From Leptolyngbyaceae cyanobacterium C42_A2020_001 (lineage in GTDB: Bacteria > Cyanobacteriota > Cyanobacteriia > Leptolyngbyales > Leptolyngbyaceae): DNA of 64,000 nucleotides. The stretch spans positions 1-64,000 of the forward strand of contig JACYLN010000019.1 of the NCBI GenBank assembly GCA_015272515.1, in the 5' to 3' direction. This document shows, piece by piece, positions 17,911 through 25,475 of this stretch. Position numbers and translations under genes: made by a program. Position 1 is the first letter of the stretch, and the number at the start of each line of letters is the position of its first letter. The notes under the pieces were generated by a model that saw nothing but the letters and a program-made list of their open reading frames with translations, had not been told where the DNA came from and ran no database searches.

Positions 17911-20829
17911 GTGACCCAGGAATTTCATCTCTCTGTAACGCCAATTCGCGATAACGAGTATTTGGTACGAACTGAACAGGTCGCACCTGGCGTGCCATTG
18001 GCAGAAGAGCAAGTGGTTTGGCACATTGACGACTGGCTGACTGAGGCAGGTCTGTTAATGGGTGATCCGTTGATGGGGCTATTGCGAAGCGGAACTGGTT
18101 CTCATACAGGCTTCTCTCAAATCGGTCCGTCGGCTTTTTCATCTCCCAACCAAAGTAAAGTTGCCGCTAATTTAGTGGCGTTTGGACAGCGCCTGTACAA
18201 TGCCCTATTTCAAGGAACAATTCGAGACAGTTGGATGATGGCGCAGGGCATTGCTCAACATCAACATCATCGTCTGCGGTTTCGCTTGGGGTTAAAGAGT
18301 ACAAAACTACATCGATTACCGTGGGAGGTGTTGTATGCAGGCGATCGCCCCCTGGCAACGGGCACAGAGGTTATCTTTTCTCGCTATCACTCCAGTTTTT
18401 CAGTTCTAAAATCCCACCAACCGTTTCGCAAAGCTATTACAGGAGATCCCAACCAGTCGCTCAAAATCCTGATGGTGTTGTCTGCTCCTAGCGACCAGGA
18501 AGTGTTGGCGCTGAAGCAAGAAGCTGCCCACCTTCAGCAAGAACTCCAAGCAACGACGCAAGCAGGGACGGGGCAATTCTCTGCGATCGAACTCACAATT
18601 CTAGAGCAACCCGGCCGTGAGCAACTTACCCAGGCCCTAGAGCACAATCATTACCAGGTGTTGCACTACGCCGGACATAGCGACCTGAGTGCCGCAGGTG
18701 GTAGCCTTTATCTGGTCAATAGCAAAACTGGGCTAACGGAGGTGTTGAGTGGAGAAGATCTCGCTGGCTTGCTGGTCAATAATGGTGTTCGGATGGCGGT
18801 GTTCAACTCCTGTCGCGGAGTTTACACAGCAACATCTGAGGCTGGGCAATCGGGCGAGGGAAATTTGGCGGAATCGCTGGTCAGACGAGGCATTCCGGCA
18901 GTTCTGGCAATGGCAGAGCGAATTCCAGACGATGTAGCGCTGAATTTGAGTCGGTTGTTTTACCGTAATTTGAAGCAGTCTTACCCGATTGACTTGAGCT
19001 TGAGCCGCACGCGTCAGGGGTTAGTGTCTTCCTATGGTTCCGACCAACTCTACTGGGCACTGCCGATCCTGTACCTACATCCAGAGTTTGATGGGTTTCT
19101 CCAGCCCTTAACAGGCGCTTCTAATCAGACGGTTGAGCTACCTACGGCTGGAGCGGGCTACAACGGTTTCTATAACACCTCAGACTACGGAGGATTGGGA
19201 GCTGAGGCGGATGGTGTTGGAGTAGAAAATGGGCGATCGCTCGATCTGCCAGCGCCTGCATCCAACCCTTTTTACAACAGCACTGTTTCCCTGGATGACG
19301 AAATTCCTGATTTTGATGAATTAGAATTTGACGACCCCGACCCTCCCGAAGAAGAGCGAGTGGCCCAACTCGTCCATGAACTTTCCCACAGCCCAACCCT
19401 GTTGGAACTGGAAGAACCGATACTGCCTGCGTCATCATCTGAGAATCTGCTGCCAACGCCAAAGGCTGCACCTGGGAAGGATGATTATTTTCAACCTCTG
19501 GGATCCTCGCACTATGGGGCACCTGCGGTTTCTAGCAATGTCCGCTCTGGCAGTGTCTCTTCACTCAACTCGCTGCCTGCTGACAGCCGATTTGGAGTAA
19601 GCGACAGCAAAGTTTACTCTGAGCTGGAAAATGTGTTAGCGGATATGGGTGGTCTGACGGATGAAATCACGGCGGGTAGCCGGGCTGTGCAAGAGAACCC
19701 AAACAGCGTGGAAGCTTACACGAACCTGGGCTGGGCACTTTATCAAAAAGGCTATTTCACAGAAGCTATTGCAGCTTATAACCAGGCAATTCGGCTCGAT
19801 TCTGGCTGCGCGATCGCCTTCAATCGATTGGGCTTGGCATTTTACCAACAGGGCAAAGTGGATGAAGCGGTTAAAGCGTACAATCGCGCCGTTCAACTTG
19901 ACCCCACCCTCACCGAAGCCAGCACCAATTTGCGGAATGCCCTGAATGATCCGGGAAATCCCCAAATCCCAGTGTTACCTCAGCCGCCCCAGTCTCAACC
20001 ACACTCAAAGCTTGAGGCGGTTCCCCATTCATCTCGTAAATGGTGGCTCTGGGGTGGGGTTGGGGCGATCGCACTCATAACTCTATTAGGCGGCTGGTTC
20101 TACTGGGATAAATTGGCTCCCTTCCTGCCGCTGCCCAACTTTTCCACTCCAGCATCGCCAGAAGCGAACTCGCTAAAAAATCTAACTCCGGCTGCTCTCA
20201 GTACGCTTGCAACCGAGCAACTGCAAAAAGGTAACATCGCAGAAGCCGAGAAGGCGATCGCGGCGTTGCTTGATCAGCCCAACCTGTTAGAAGACGCTGA
20301 CCGGGTATTACAAAAAGTGCCCAGCCAATATACTAACGAGCCAGCGATCGCCTTCTTGAAAGGGCGGGTAGCCTGGCAACGGTGGCTCAAACAACCCAAT
20401 ACGAGCGCTGAAACCGCACGAGCATTGTGGGAGCAAGCGGCAACCGCCCAACCCACTCCCCAACGTCAAAATGCTCTAGGGTTTGCCTACTACGCCCAGG
20501 GCAAAGTGGATCGGGCAGAAGGGGCGTGGCTAACATCCCTGCGACTTTCCGGCAGCAATGCCGACCCCACCCAAACACCTCAAATCGCTGCACCGCTCAA
20601 GCCAGAAATCCTAACCGCATACGCGGGGTTAGCCCTAACTGCCATGAAATCAGCAGAAACCCAACCCGCGAACCAACAAGCAATTTTGCGGGATGCGGCG
20701 CTCAAACGCCGTCAAGTGGTCTTGCAGAATGATGCAGTCAACTTTCGCCCAGAAGCCTTAGCCCTGCCCCAAAACTGGATGTGGTCCGAAAAGGCGATTC
20801 AGGATTGGGAAAGTCTTTTGAAGCAATGA
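17911..20829 (+). CDS. CHAT-domain protease with TPRs and a membrane segment
   Basis: The 972-residue protein starts at GTG 17911 after GGGAGGGG. Residues about 90-400 form a CHAT domain, a caspase-like cysteine peptidase. VLHYAGHSD carries the catalytic His (~256) and MAVFNSCRG the Cys (~301); ESLVRRGIPAVLAM also fits. Residues 450-570 are an acidic disordered linker. Two or more TPRs follow at about 590-670 (AYTNLGWALYQKGYFTEAIAAYNQAI). A membrane helix lies at about 711-732 (WLWGGVGAIALITLLGGWFY). The last 230 residues hold more TPR-like helices (ALGFAYYAQGKVDRAEG). So the protease and the second TPR block are on opposite sides of a membrane. In cyanobacteria such proteins are proposed orthocaspase-like regulators; targets are unknown. 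Confidence 0.9.
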   Translation: MTQEFHLSVTPIRDNEYLVRTEQVAPGVPLAEEQVVWHIDDWLTEAGLLMGDPLMGLLRSGTGSHTGFSQIGPSAFSSPNQSKVAANLVAFGQRLYNALFQGTIRDSWMMAQGIAQHQHHRLRFRLGLKSTKLHRLPWEVLYAGDRPLATGTEVIFSRYHSSFSVLKSHQPFRKAITGDPNQSLKILMVLSAPSDQEVLALKQEAAHLQQELQATTQAGTGQFSAIELTILEQPGREQLTQALEHNHYQVLHYAGHSDLSAAGGSLYLVNSKTGLTEVLSGEDLAGLLVNNGVRMAVFNSCRGVYTATSEAGQSGEGNLAESLVRRGIPAVLAMAERIPDDVALNLSRLFYRNLKQSYPIDLSLSRTRQGLVSSYGSDQLYWALPILYLHPEFDGFLQPLTGASNQTVELPTAGAGYNGFYNTSDYGGLGAEADGVGVENGRSLDLPAPASNPFYNSTVSLDDEIPDFDELEFDDPDPPEEERVAQLVHELSHSPTLLELEEPILPASSSENLLPTPKAAPGKDDYFQPLGSSHYGAPAVSSNVRSGSVSSLNSLPADSRFGVSDSKVYSELENVLADMGGLTDEITAGSRAVQENPNSVEAYTNLGWALYQKGYFTEAIAAYNQAIRLDSGCAIAFNRLGLAFYQQGKVDEAVKAYNRAVQLDPTLTEASTNLRNALNDPGNPQIPVLPQPPQSQPHSKLEAVPHSSRKWWLWGGVGAIALITLLGGWFYWDKLAPFLPLPNFSTPASPEANSLKNLTPAALSTLATEQLQKGNIAEAEKAIAALLDQPNLLEDADRVLQKVPSQYTNEPAIAFLKGRVAWQRWLKQPNTSAETARALWEQAATAQPTPQRQNALGFAYYAQGKVDRAEGAWLTSLRLSGSNADPTQTPQIAAPLKPEILTAYAGLALTAMKSAETQPANQQAILRDAALKRRQVVLQNDAVNFRPEALALPQNWMWSEKAIQDWESLLKQ

Positions 20830-20849
20830 ATTTACCAGCGTGGAACCCT

Positions 20850-21713
20850 TCAAAGCCAGGATTTAATTGACTTACGTTTCCGCAAATCAACTGACTCTGC
20901 CAGACGAGGTTCGTGCCAGTCTAAGGGATGAACATGATCCGCTGGAACCACAGTCACTGGAGCTTCAGAGGTTTGTGGTCGCACGCTCGATCGCACCGAT
21001 CGCATCGTTGAAGTAGGCTGAGGCAACGGGTGCCGCGCCCGTCCTGTTGGACCTGAATAAGCTTGGTTTGATCGTCCCGAAGCTGTGATCCCGACTTGCG
21101 GGAAAACAGCATCCACTTGCGGAGACCATCCGGCAAAAAATGCTTCTTGCAGTGAGTAGGGCTTCAGTCGCTTAGGTTGACGATTGACCGGCTTAGGCGG
21201 ACGGGCGGTGGGCTGCGACCCTGAGCGCTTGGCTCGCCGCTTTGGTCTCGCTGGCGCAGGTGCAGCGACAACCTGCCGTACAGTTTTCCGTACAGGTTGC
21301 CCCGATGCTTGCCGCACTAGGCGCGGTCGGGATGCAGCAGGAGACAATTGCCGAGAGACCAGAAAAGAACCAGCGGTACAGGTCACCGCGATCGCCCCAA
21401 ACAGCCAGAAAGGCACTTTCCCTTTTTGTTCCAATGGCTGAGTTGCGACAACTGAATCAGACCCGATGGCGATCGCCGAAACGCTACGACGCTCTGACGC
21501 ATTAGGACTCATCAAACTACCAACTGCCACAACCCCAATCAGAAAAACTGATACCCAAACGCCTCCCCAAAATGCCATCGGGCGAGTTTGCAGGAGATGA
21601 TTGAACCATCGCATCACAGTATCACTCGTTGCTCGATTGGAAACAACAGAACGAGTAACAGATGGGGAAGGAGTGGCTTGAGGGTGAGCGGAGTTCTGTT
21701 CCATACAATCCAT
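20850..21713 (-). CDS. Basic membrane protein of unknown function
   Basis: The start is taken at ATG 21713 (MDCMEQNSAHPQ); ATG 21704 is equally possible, while the ORF track's 21776 start lacks support. The protein has about 288 residues. Two membrane helices (FWGGVWVSVFLIGVVAVGSLM and FWLFGAIAVTCTAGSFLV) flank a short loop. The C-terminal 150 residues are strikingly basic and rich in Arg, Pro, Ser and Gln (PKRRAKRSGSQPTARPPK, PVNRQPKRLKPYSLQEAF), suggesting nucleic-acid or membrane-surface contact. It converges on the CHAT gene with a 20-bp gap and diverges from the kinase gene. No family is recognised. Confidence 0.65.
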   Translation of the reverse strand: MDCMEQNSAHPQATPSPSVTRSVVSNRATSDTVMRWFNHLLQTRPMAFWGGVWVSVFLIGVVAVGSLMSPNASERRSVSAIAIGSDSVVATQPLEQKGKVPFWLFGAIAVTCTAGSFLVSRQLSPAASRPRLVRQASGQPVRKTVRQVVAAPAPARPKRRAKRSGSQPTARPPKPVNRQPKRLKPYSLQEAFFAGWSPQVDAVFPQVGITASGRSNQAYSGPTGRARHPLPQPTSTMRSVRSSVRPQTSEAPVTVVPADHVHPLDWHEPRLAESVDLRKRKSIKSWL

Positions 21714-21879
21714 CTTGATGAATCGCCGCCATGATAGCTGTAATTCTACTAAATGCAACCAGAAAGCCGCTATCACCTGGGGAGATATATGGCGTTACTG
21801 TAAAGATTTGACACAGAAGACTCGGTTAGTCCTTAGACTGGAATCAGAATGAGACTTTAATCCGGTTACGACTACTCTC

Positions 21880-22995
21880 ATGGATTCTTCACTGGCAGAC
21901 CTGACCAACCTCCGTGAAAATAAACTTCGCCAAACACTGTTGGGAAAGCTCTGCGGCACAAAGCAGCGGTTTCGCGATCGCTACGAGATTTTGAAGATCT
22001 TGGGGCGAGGCGGCTTTGGAGTCACATTTTTAGCGCGGGATGTTGCATTACCAGGACAGCCCCTTTGTGTGATTAAGCAACTTTGCCCCAAAGTCAATGA
22101 CCCTGCAGCATTAAGCCGAGCACGGCAGCGCTTTGAGCAAGAAGCCAAAACTCTGGCAAAACTCGGAAATCATGCCCAAATCCCTCTCCTGCTGGACTAT
22201 TTTGAACTGGATGGGGAATTTTACCTGGTGCAAGAGTTTGTTAGAGGCTCCACACTGGCGAAAGAAGTCCGACGGAAAGGACCATTCTCAGAAGCGCAGG
22301 TCAAACAGTTTTTGTGGGAATTTCTGCCCCTGCTGCAATACATTCACGGTAAAAACGTGATTCATCGAGACATTAAGCCCACCAATCTAATCCGCTGCAA
22401 AGACGATGGACGGCTGGTGTTGATTGATTTTGGAGCCGTCAAAGAAACCATTTCTCAAATGGATGAATCTGGCTGCAAACAATCCACTACTCAGTTTGTG
22501 GGCACCGTTGGCTTTGCCCCGCCAGAACAGTTGGCTTCTCGCCCAGTGTACTCCAGCGATCTCTATGCGTTAGGCATTACCTGCCTCTATCTGCTCTCTG
22601 GTAAATCGCCATTGGAGTTTGACTATGAATTTGTTTCGGGGGAAGTGCGCTGGCGTAACTTGATTGAAGCAAGCACCCCTCTGGCAAATGTCTTGACGAA
22701 GATGCTAAAAATCGCTCCTCAAGAACGCTTCAAGTCAGCAACAGACGTACTCACCGTTTTGCAGTTAGAACCTTATTTTCGTCAGCTTGGGGAATGTATG
22801 AACGATATTCGCGTTCGTCCCAATACAACTCCAGAGCTAGAATTGCTGAATTTTGATTCATCGGGCTACACACCTCCGGTTATGCGAAAAGCCAGCGAAA
22901 TTCGGGAATGGCGAGCCAGGCTAAAAGCCCGCCAAGCCCGGCAAAATCGCAGTCAACTAAAACTTACCTACAGCGGATCAGGTTTTTTTAAGTAG
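21880..22995 (+). CDS. Hanks-type Ser/Thr protein kinase, soluble
   Basis: The 371-residue protein is almost entirely kinase domain (about residues 34-300). The glycine loop is LGRGGFGVTFLARD, the ATP lysine lies in CVIKQLCP, the catalytic loop is HRDIKPTN (His 162, Asp 164) and the metal motif is DFG at 183-185. GTVGFAPPEQL is the activation-segment end and SDLYALGITCLYLLSGKSP the helix-F region. All key residues are present, so it should be active. Unlike many bacterial homologues it has no membrane helix and no PASTA, WD40 or TPR extension. The 70-residue tail is basic (EWRARLKARQARQNRSQLKL). Its partners are unknown; neighbours are CHAT and papain-like proteases. Confidence 0.93.
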   Translation: MDSSLADLTNLRENKLRQTLLGKLCGTKQRFRDRYEILKILGRGGFGVTFLARDVALPGQPLCVIKQLCPKVNDPAALSRARQRFEQEAKTLAKLGNHAQIPLLLDYFELDGEFYLVQEFVRGSTLAKEVRRKGPFSEAQVKQFLWEFLPLLQYIHGKNVIHRDIKPTNLIRCKDDGRLVLIDFGAVKETISQMDESGCKQSTTQFVGTVGFAPPEQLASRPVYSSDLYALGITCLYLLSGKSPLEFDYEFVSGEVRWRNLIEASTPLANVLTKMLKIAPQERFKSATDVLTVLQLEPYFRQLGECMNDIRVRPNTTPELELLNFDSSGYTPPVMRKASEIREWRARLKARQARQNRSQLKLTYSGSGFFK

Positions 22996-23010
22996 GGTTC
23001 AATCGCGATT

Positions 23011-24201
23011 TTACTCTTCCTCTTCCTCCTCATCGCTCTCTTCTTCACTATCTTCCTCATACTCCTCTTCACTTTCCTCTTCTGCGCTGGCTTCAGAGTC
23101 GATGGAGTAGTCGTAGTCTTCAGCGATCGCGTAGTTTTCGCAGAGGGTGTCTAACTTTCCGAGGAATTCATCAGGGTCATCAATCGTCAGGTCAAAGTTC
23201 GTAATGTGAACGACGTATTCATCACCATCTTCTTCCTCTTCGTAGTCGAAGTAGTAGTCCTCTTCCGTTTCAATGTAGTTCTGGCAGAGGGCATCTAGAT
23301 CGGCAACAAACCCCTCTGGATCGCTAGTGCGAACGTAAAAATCGTAGAGCAACAGCGAACCTTCATCTGCAAAAAATGATTCGTCTTCTTCCCAAATGTC
23401 TGCACTGAAATCCAGATCACTCACAGCCCTGATAATCCACGAATCATGACCGTTGTAGTCTGAGTGGATCACGTAGTCATAAGGAATGTAGCAATAGCCC
23501 TGATCTCCCCAGGCACTGCCCCAAGAATTGCGGACAATGAACATCCGATCTTTGTCAGAATAGCCAACGCATAGCATGGCGTGCCATCCATGAGTTTCAC
23601 GAACGTTATCGGACTGTTTGGGCATCGGCACCCGTCCCCGATTCTGAGTTGCACTATCAAACGATTCACAGGTATTCAAGGCAAAGGCAATGGGATATCC
23701 TTCTGCCAGGGTATGCCGCCAGAGATTCAAATCTGTTTCAATAGCTTCGGCTTCGGTAATTTTGAAGTATGCTGCGTGTTCGTAAGCGCTGGCATCCGGT
23801 TCTTCACAGATCAATGCTTCGTCGTTTGCCCACAGATCTTCAGAACAGGCTCCGTACTCAATCAAACTGTCGATCGCGCAATACATTTGAGAGCCACTAT
23901 CTTCATGGGCGTACCCTGCCCGCGCCCGCGCATTGTAGTAGACAAACAAACGACTGACATTGCCCGATTCGCCCAAGTCTCGTTTGGCAAGATATTCATA
24001 AGCTCCAACAAAGGCGTTAGCAACGCAGCTATTGCCCACTTGTTCTTCAACGTCGGTCATGTGCTTCCGCAGATCAACTCTGCGGGGCAACTGATCTTCC
24101 TGAAACCGACCCTGCTGATGATATCTAGTATGGTCTGGCTTCTGACCAGGACGGTAGCCCCCGATGCGAGAGTTGCGATTCTGCAAAGCGCTGAACACCA
24201 T
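23011..24201 (-). CDS. Papain-like (C1A) cysteine peptidase with acidic tail
   Basis: The 396-residue protein shows the C1A triad. QVGNSCVANAF gives Cys 59, HGWHAMLCVGY gives His 207 and VRNSWGSAWGDQGY gives Asn 225. LPRRVDLRKHM resembles the mature N-terminus of papain-like enzymes. There is no signal peptide and no long pro-region, so it is probably cytoplasmic and controlled otherwise. After the catalytic domain (~60-260) come two similar segments (YDFYVRTSDPEGFVADLDAL and VHITNFDLTIDDPDEFLGKL), then a tail of mostly Glu, Asp and Ser. The tail could bind metal or basic partners or block the active site. It converges with the kinase gene (15-bp gap). Confidence 0.88.
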   Translation of the reverse strand: MVFSALQNRNSRIGGYRPGQKPDHTRYHQQGRFQEDQLPRRVDLRKHMTDVEEQVGNSCVANAFVGAYEYLAKRDLGESGNVSRLFVYYNARARAGYAHEDSGSQMYCAIDSLIEYGACSEDLWANDEALICEEPDASAYEHAAYFKITEAEAIETDLNLWRHTLAEGYPIAFALNTCESFDSATQNRGRVPMPKQSDNVRETHGWHAMLCVGYSDKDRMFIVRNSWGSAWGDQGYCYIPYDYVIHSDYNGHDSWIIRAVSDLDFSADIWEEDESFFADEGSLLLYDFYVRTSDPEGFVADLDALCQNYIETEEDYYFDYEEEEDGDEYVVHITNFDLTIDDPDEFLGKLDTLCENYAIAEDYDYSIDSEASAEEESEEEYEEDSEEESDEEEEEE

Positions 24202-24413
24202 TCAACTGGCTCCTTCTAGCATTTAGTCTTTTTGCTAGAGTTAAAGTGCCCAAATTCGGCGCAGTCCCCACGTCTACAAAGATTTGGCAGGGGGATTTGG
24301 TAGAGGCGAGTTGATCAAGAATGCTGTCTCCGGCTGAGTTTTGCCAGCAAACCCGCCCGTACAATTTGCAGAATGATTCAATTCATAATCTTGACAATTC
24401 AGGTTCAGCGTGG

Positions 24414-25241
24414 TTATGCAGGTTGCTCCAACCAGATGGGGTCGTTCAAGCGAATCGCGCCTGTTTGTAGAACAGAGGTGCGGATACCTGCAATGACATT
24501 GTTGTGTTGAGCGGTGGTTCGCAGAATGTTCAAATCATTGGGCAATCCAGCTTGCGCCAGGGTGGTTACAACACAGCGGGGGCAGGCAGTGTCAATACTG
24601 AGACGGACGCGATCGCCGATCGCTAAAATTCCCCCGACCCAATCATTTTCAACAAAGGTGATGTCAGCGATCGCTGGCTCAATCAAAACATTGGGACGAA
24701 ACCGACACGGCTCAAATTGTCCCGCTGGGTACAGTTCCTGCAAGCGAGCCAGGGTTGCCGTAGTTATTAAATGAATTGGGCAAGAATCGAAGAAGGTTCC
24801 CGGCGGCATGAACAGTTGGGTTACTTTGTCTTGATGCGCCGTGCCTGCCACGTCGGGCCAATATTGGTCCAGGCTGGGCGCTTCGGGAACCGAGGAGAGT
24901 AACTGCACTTGCCGTCCCAATACCTGCGATAGCGTAGTGTTGATATCAGTGGCATCGCTGGTGGTGGAACTGCCGTCCGGCAAGGCGAATTGCACCGCAG
25001 GCATCGCTTCCTGAGTTTGGGGAGACTCTACATAGGCGGCTTGAAACTCCAGCAGTTTTGCCCATTTCTTGGGATTCTTAGCGCTGGCAACGCGGCTGGT
25101 TTGTTTATCCCACAGGGCATAGGCGCGATCGCCCAAAATCCCCTGCTCCACCACTTCAACCGCATCCAGCTTTTCGCCTAGCATCGACTTCACCGGGTAA
25201 CGCCAGAGCGATGCCACCGTCCCAACCAACATCCGAGCCAT
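24414..25241 (-). CDS. MOSC-domain protein (molybdenum cofactor-related)
   Basis: The start is taken at ATG 25241 (MARMLVGTVASLWRYPVKSM); the ORF track begins 11 codons earlier at a GTG. The N-terminal beta-barrel MOSC_N domain occupies residues 5-110 (RYPVKSMLGEKLDAVEV, ILGDRAYALWD). The MOSC domain follows (CRFRPNVLIEP, DWVGGILAIGDRVRLSID). Its conserved cysteine lies in ACPRCVVTT. This protein class includes molybdenum-cofactor sulfurase C-terminal domains and mARC-like reductases of N-hydroxylated compounds. No specific substrate can be assigned. Confidence 0.88.
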   Translation of the reverse strand: MARMLVGTVASLWRYPVKSMLGEKLDAVEVVEQGILGDRAYALWDKQTSRVASAKNPKKWAKLLEFQAAYVESPQTQEAMPAVQFALPDGSSTTSDATDINTTLSQVLGRQVQLLSSVPEAPSLDQYWPDVAGTAHQDKVTQLFMPPGTFFDSCPIHLITTATLARLQELYPAGQFEPCRFRPNVLIEPAIADITFVENDWVGGILAIGDRVRLSIDTACPRCVVTTLAQAGLPNDLNILRTTAQHNNVIAGIRTSVLQTGAIRLNDPIWLEQPA

Positions 25242-25407
25242 ACCGTTCCATACCTTCCTGAATAACAGGCTCACGGTAACATGGTCAGTTTAGCGGTTTG
25301 GAAATACACACTACAGAAAAAGGTGCGATCGCCTGAGTCAGGGGGTGATCGCACCTTTGTGAACCAGACTTAGGAAAAAGGCAAACAGCCAGGATGTGAC
25401 TTAGAAG

Positions 25408-25472
25408 GACTGAGGATGGAGGACTGAGGACTGAGAAAGGGTGAATCCTTAGCACTCAGCACTCAGCACTGA
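25408..25472. repeat. Heptameric short tandem repeats (STRR-like)
   Basis: GGACTGA units (GGACTGAGGACTGAG) are followed 15 bp later by AGCACTC units (AGCACTCAGCACTCAGCACT). The two arrays have different heptamers and lie just downstream of the nucleotidase stop codon. This is the repeat style known from many filamentous cyanobacteria. Confidence 0.75.
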
Positions 25473-25475
25473 ATT

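Noticed and set aside
17729-18142. 137-codon minus-strand ORF
   Set aside because: It is mostly antisense to the start of the CHAT gene and has no homology that I recognise.
25408-25472. CRISPR array
   Set aside because: The units are 7-bp tandem repeats without spacers, so they are STRR-type, not CRISPR; no cas gene is present in the window.
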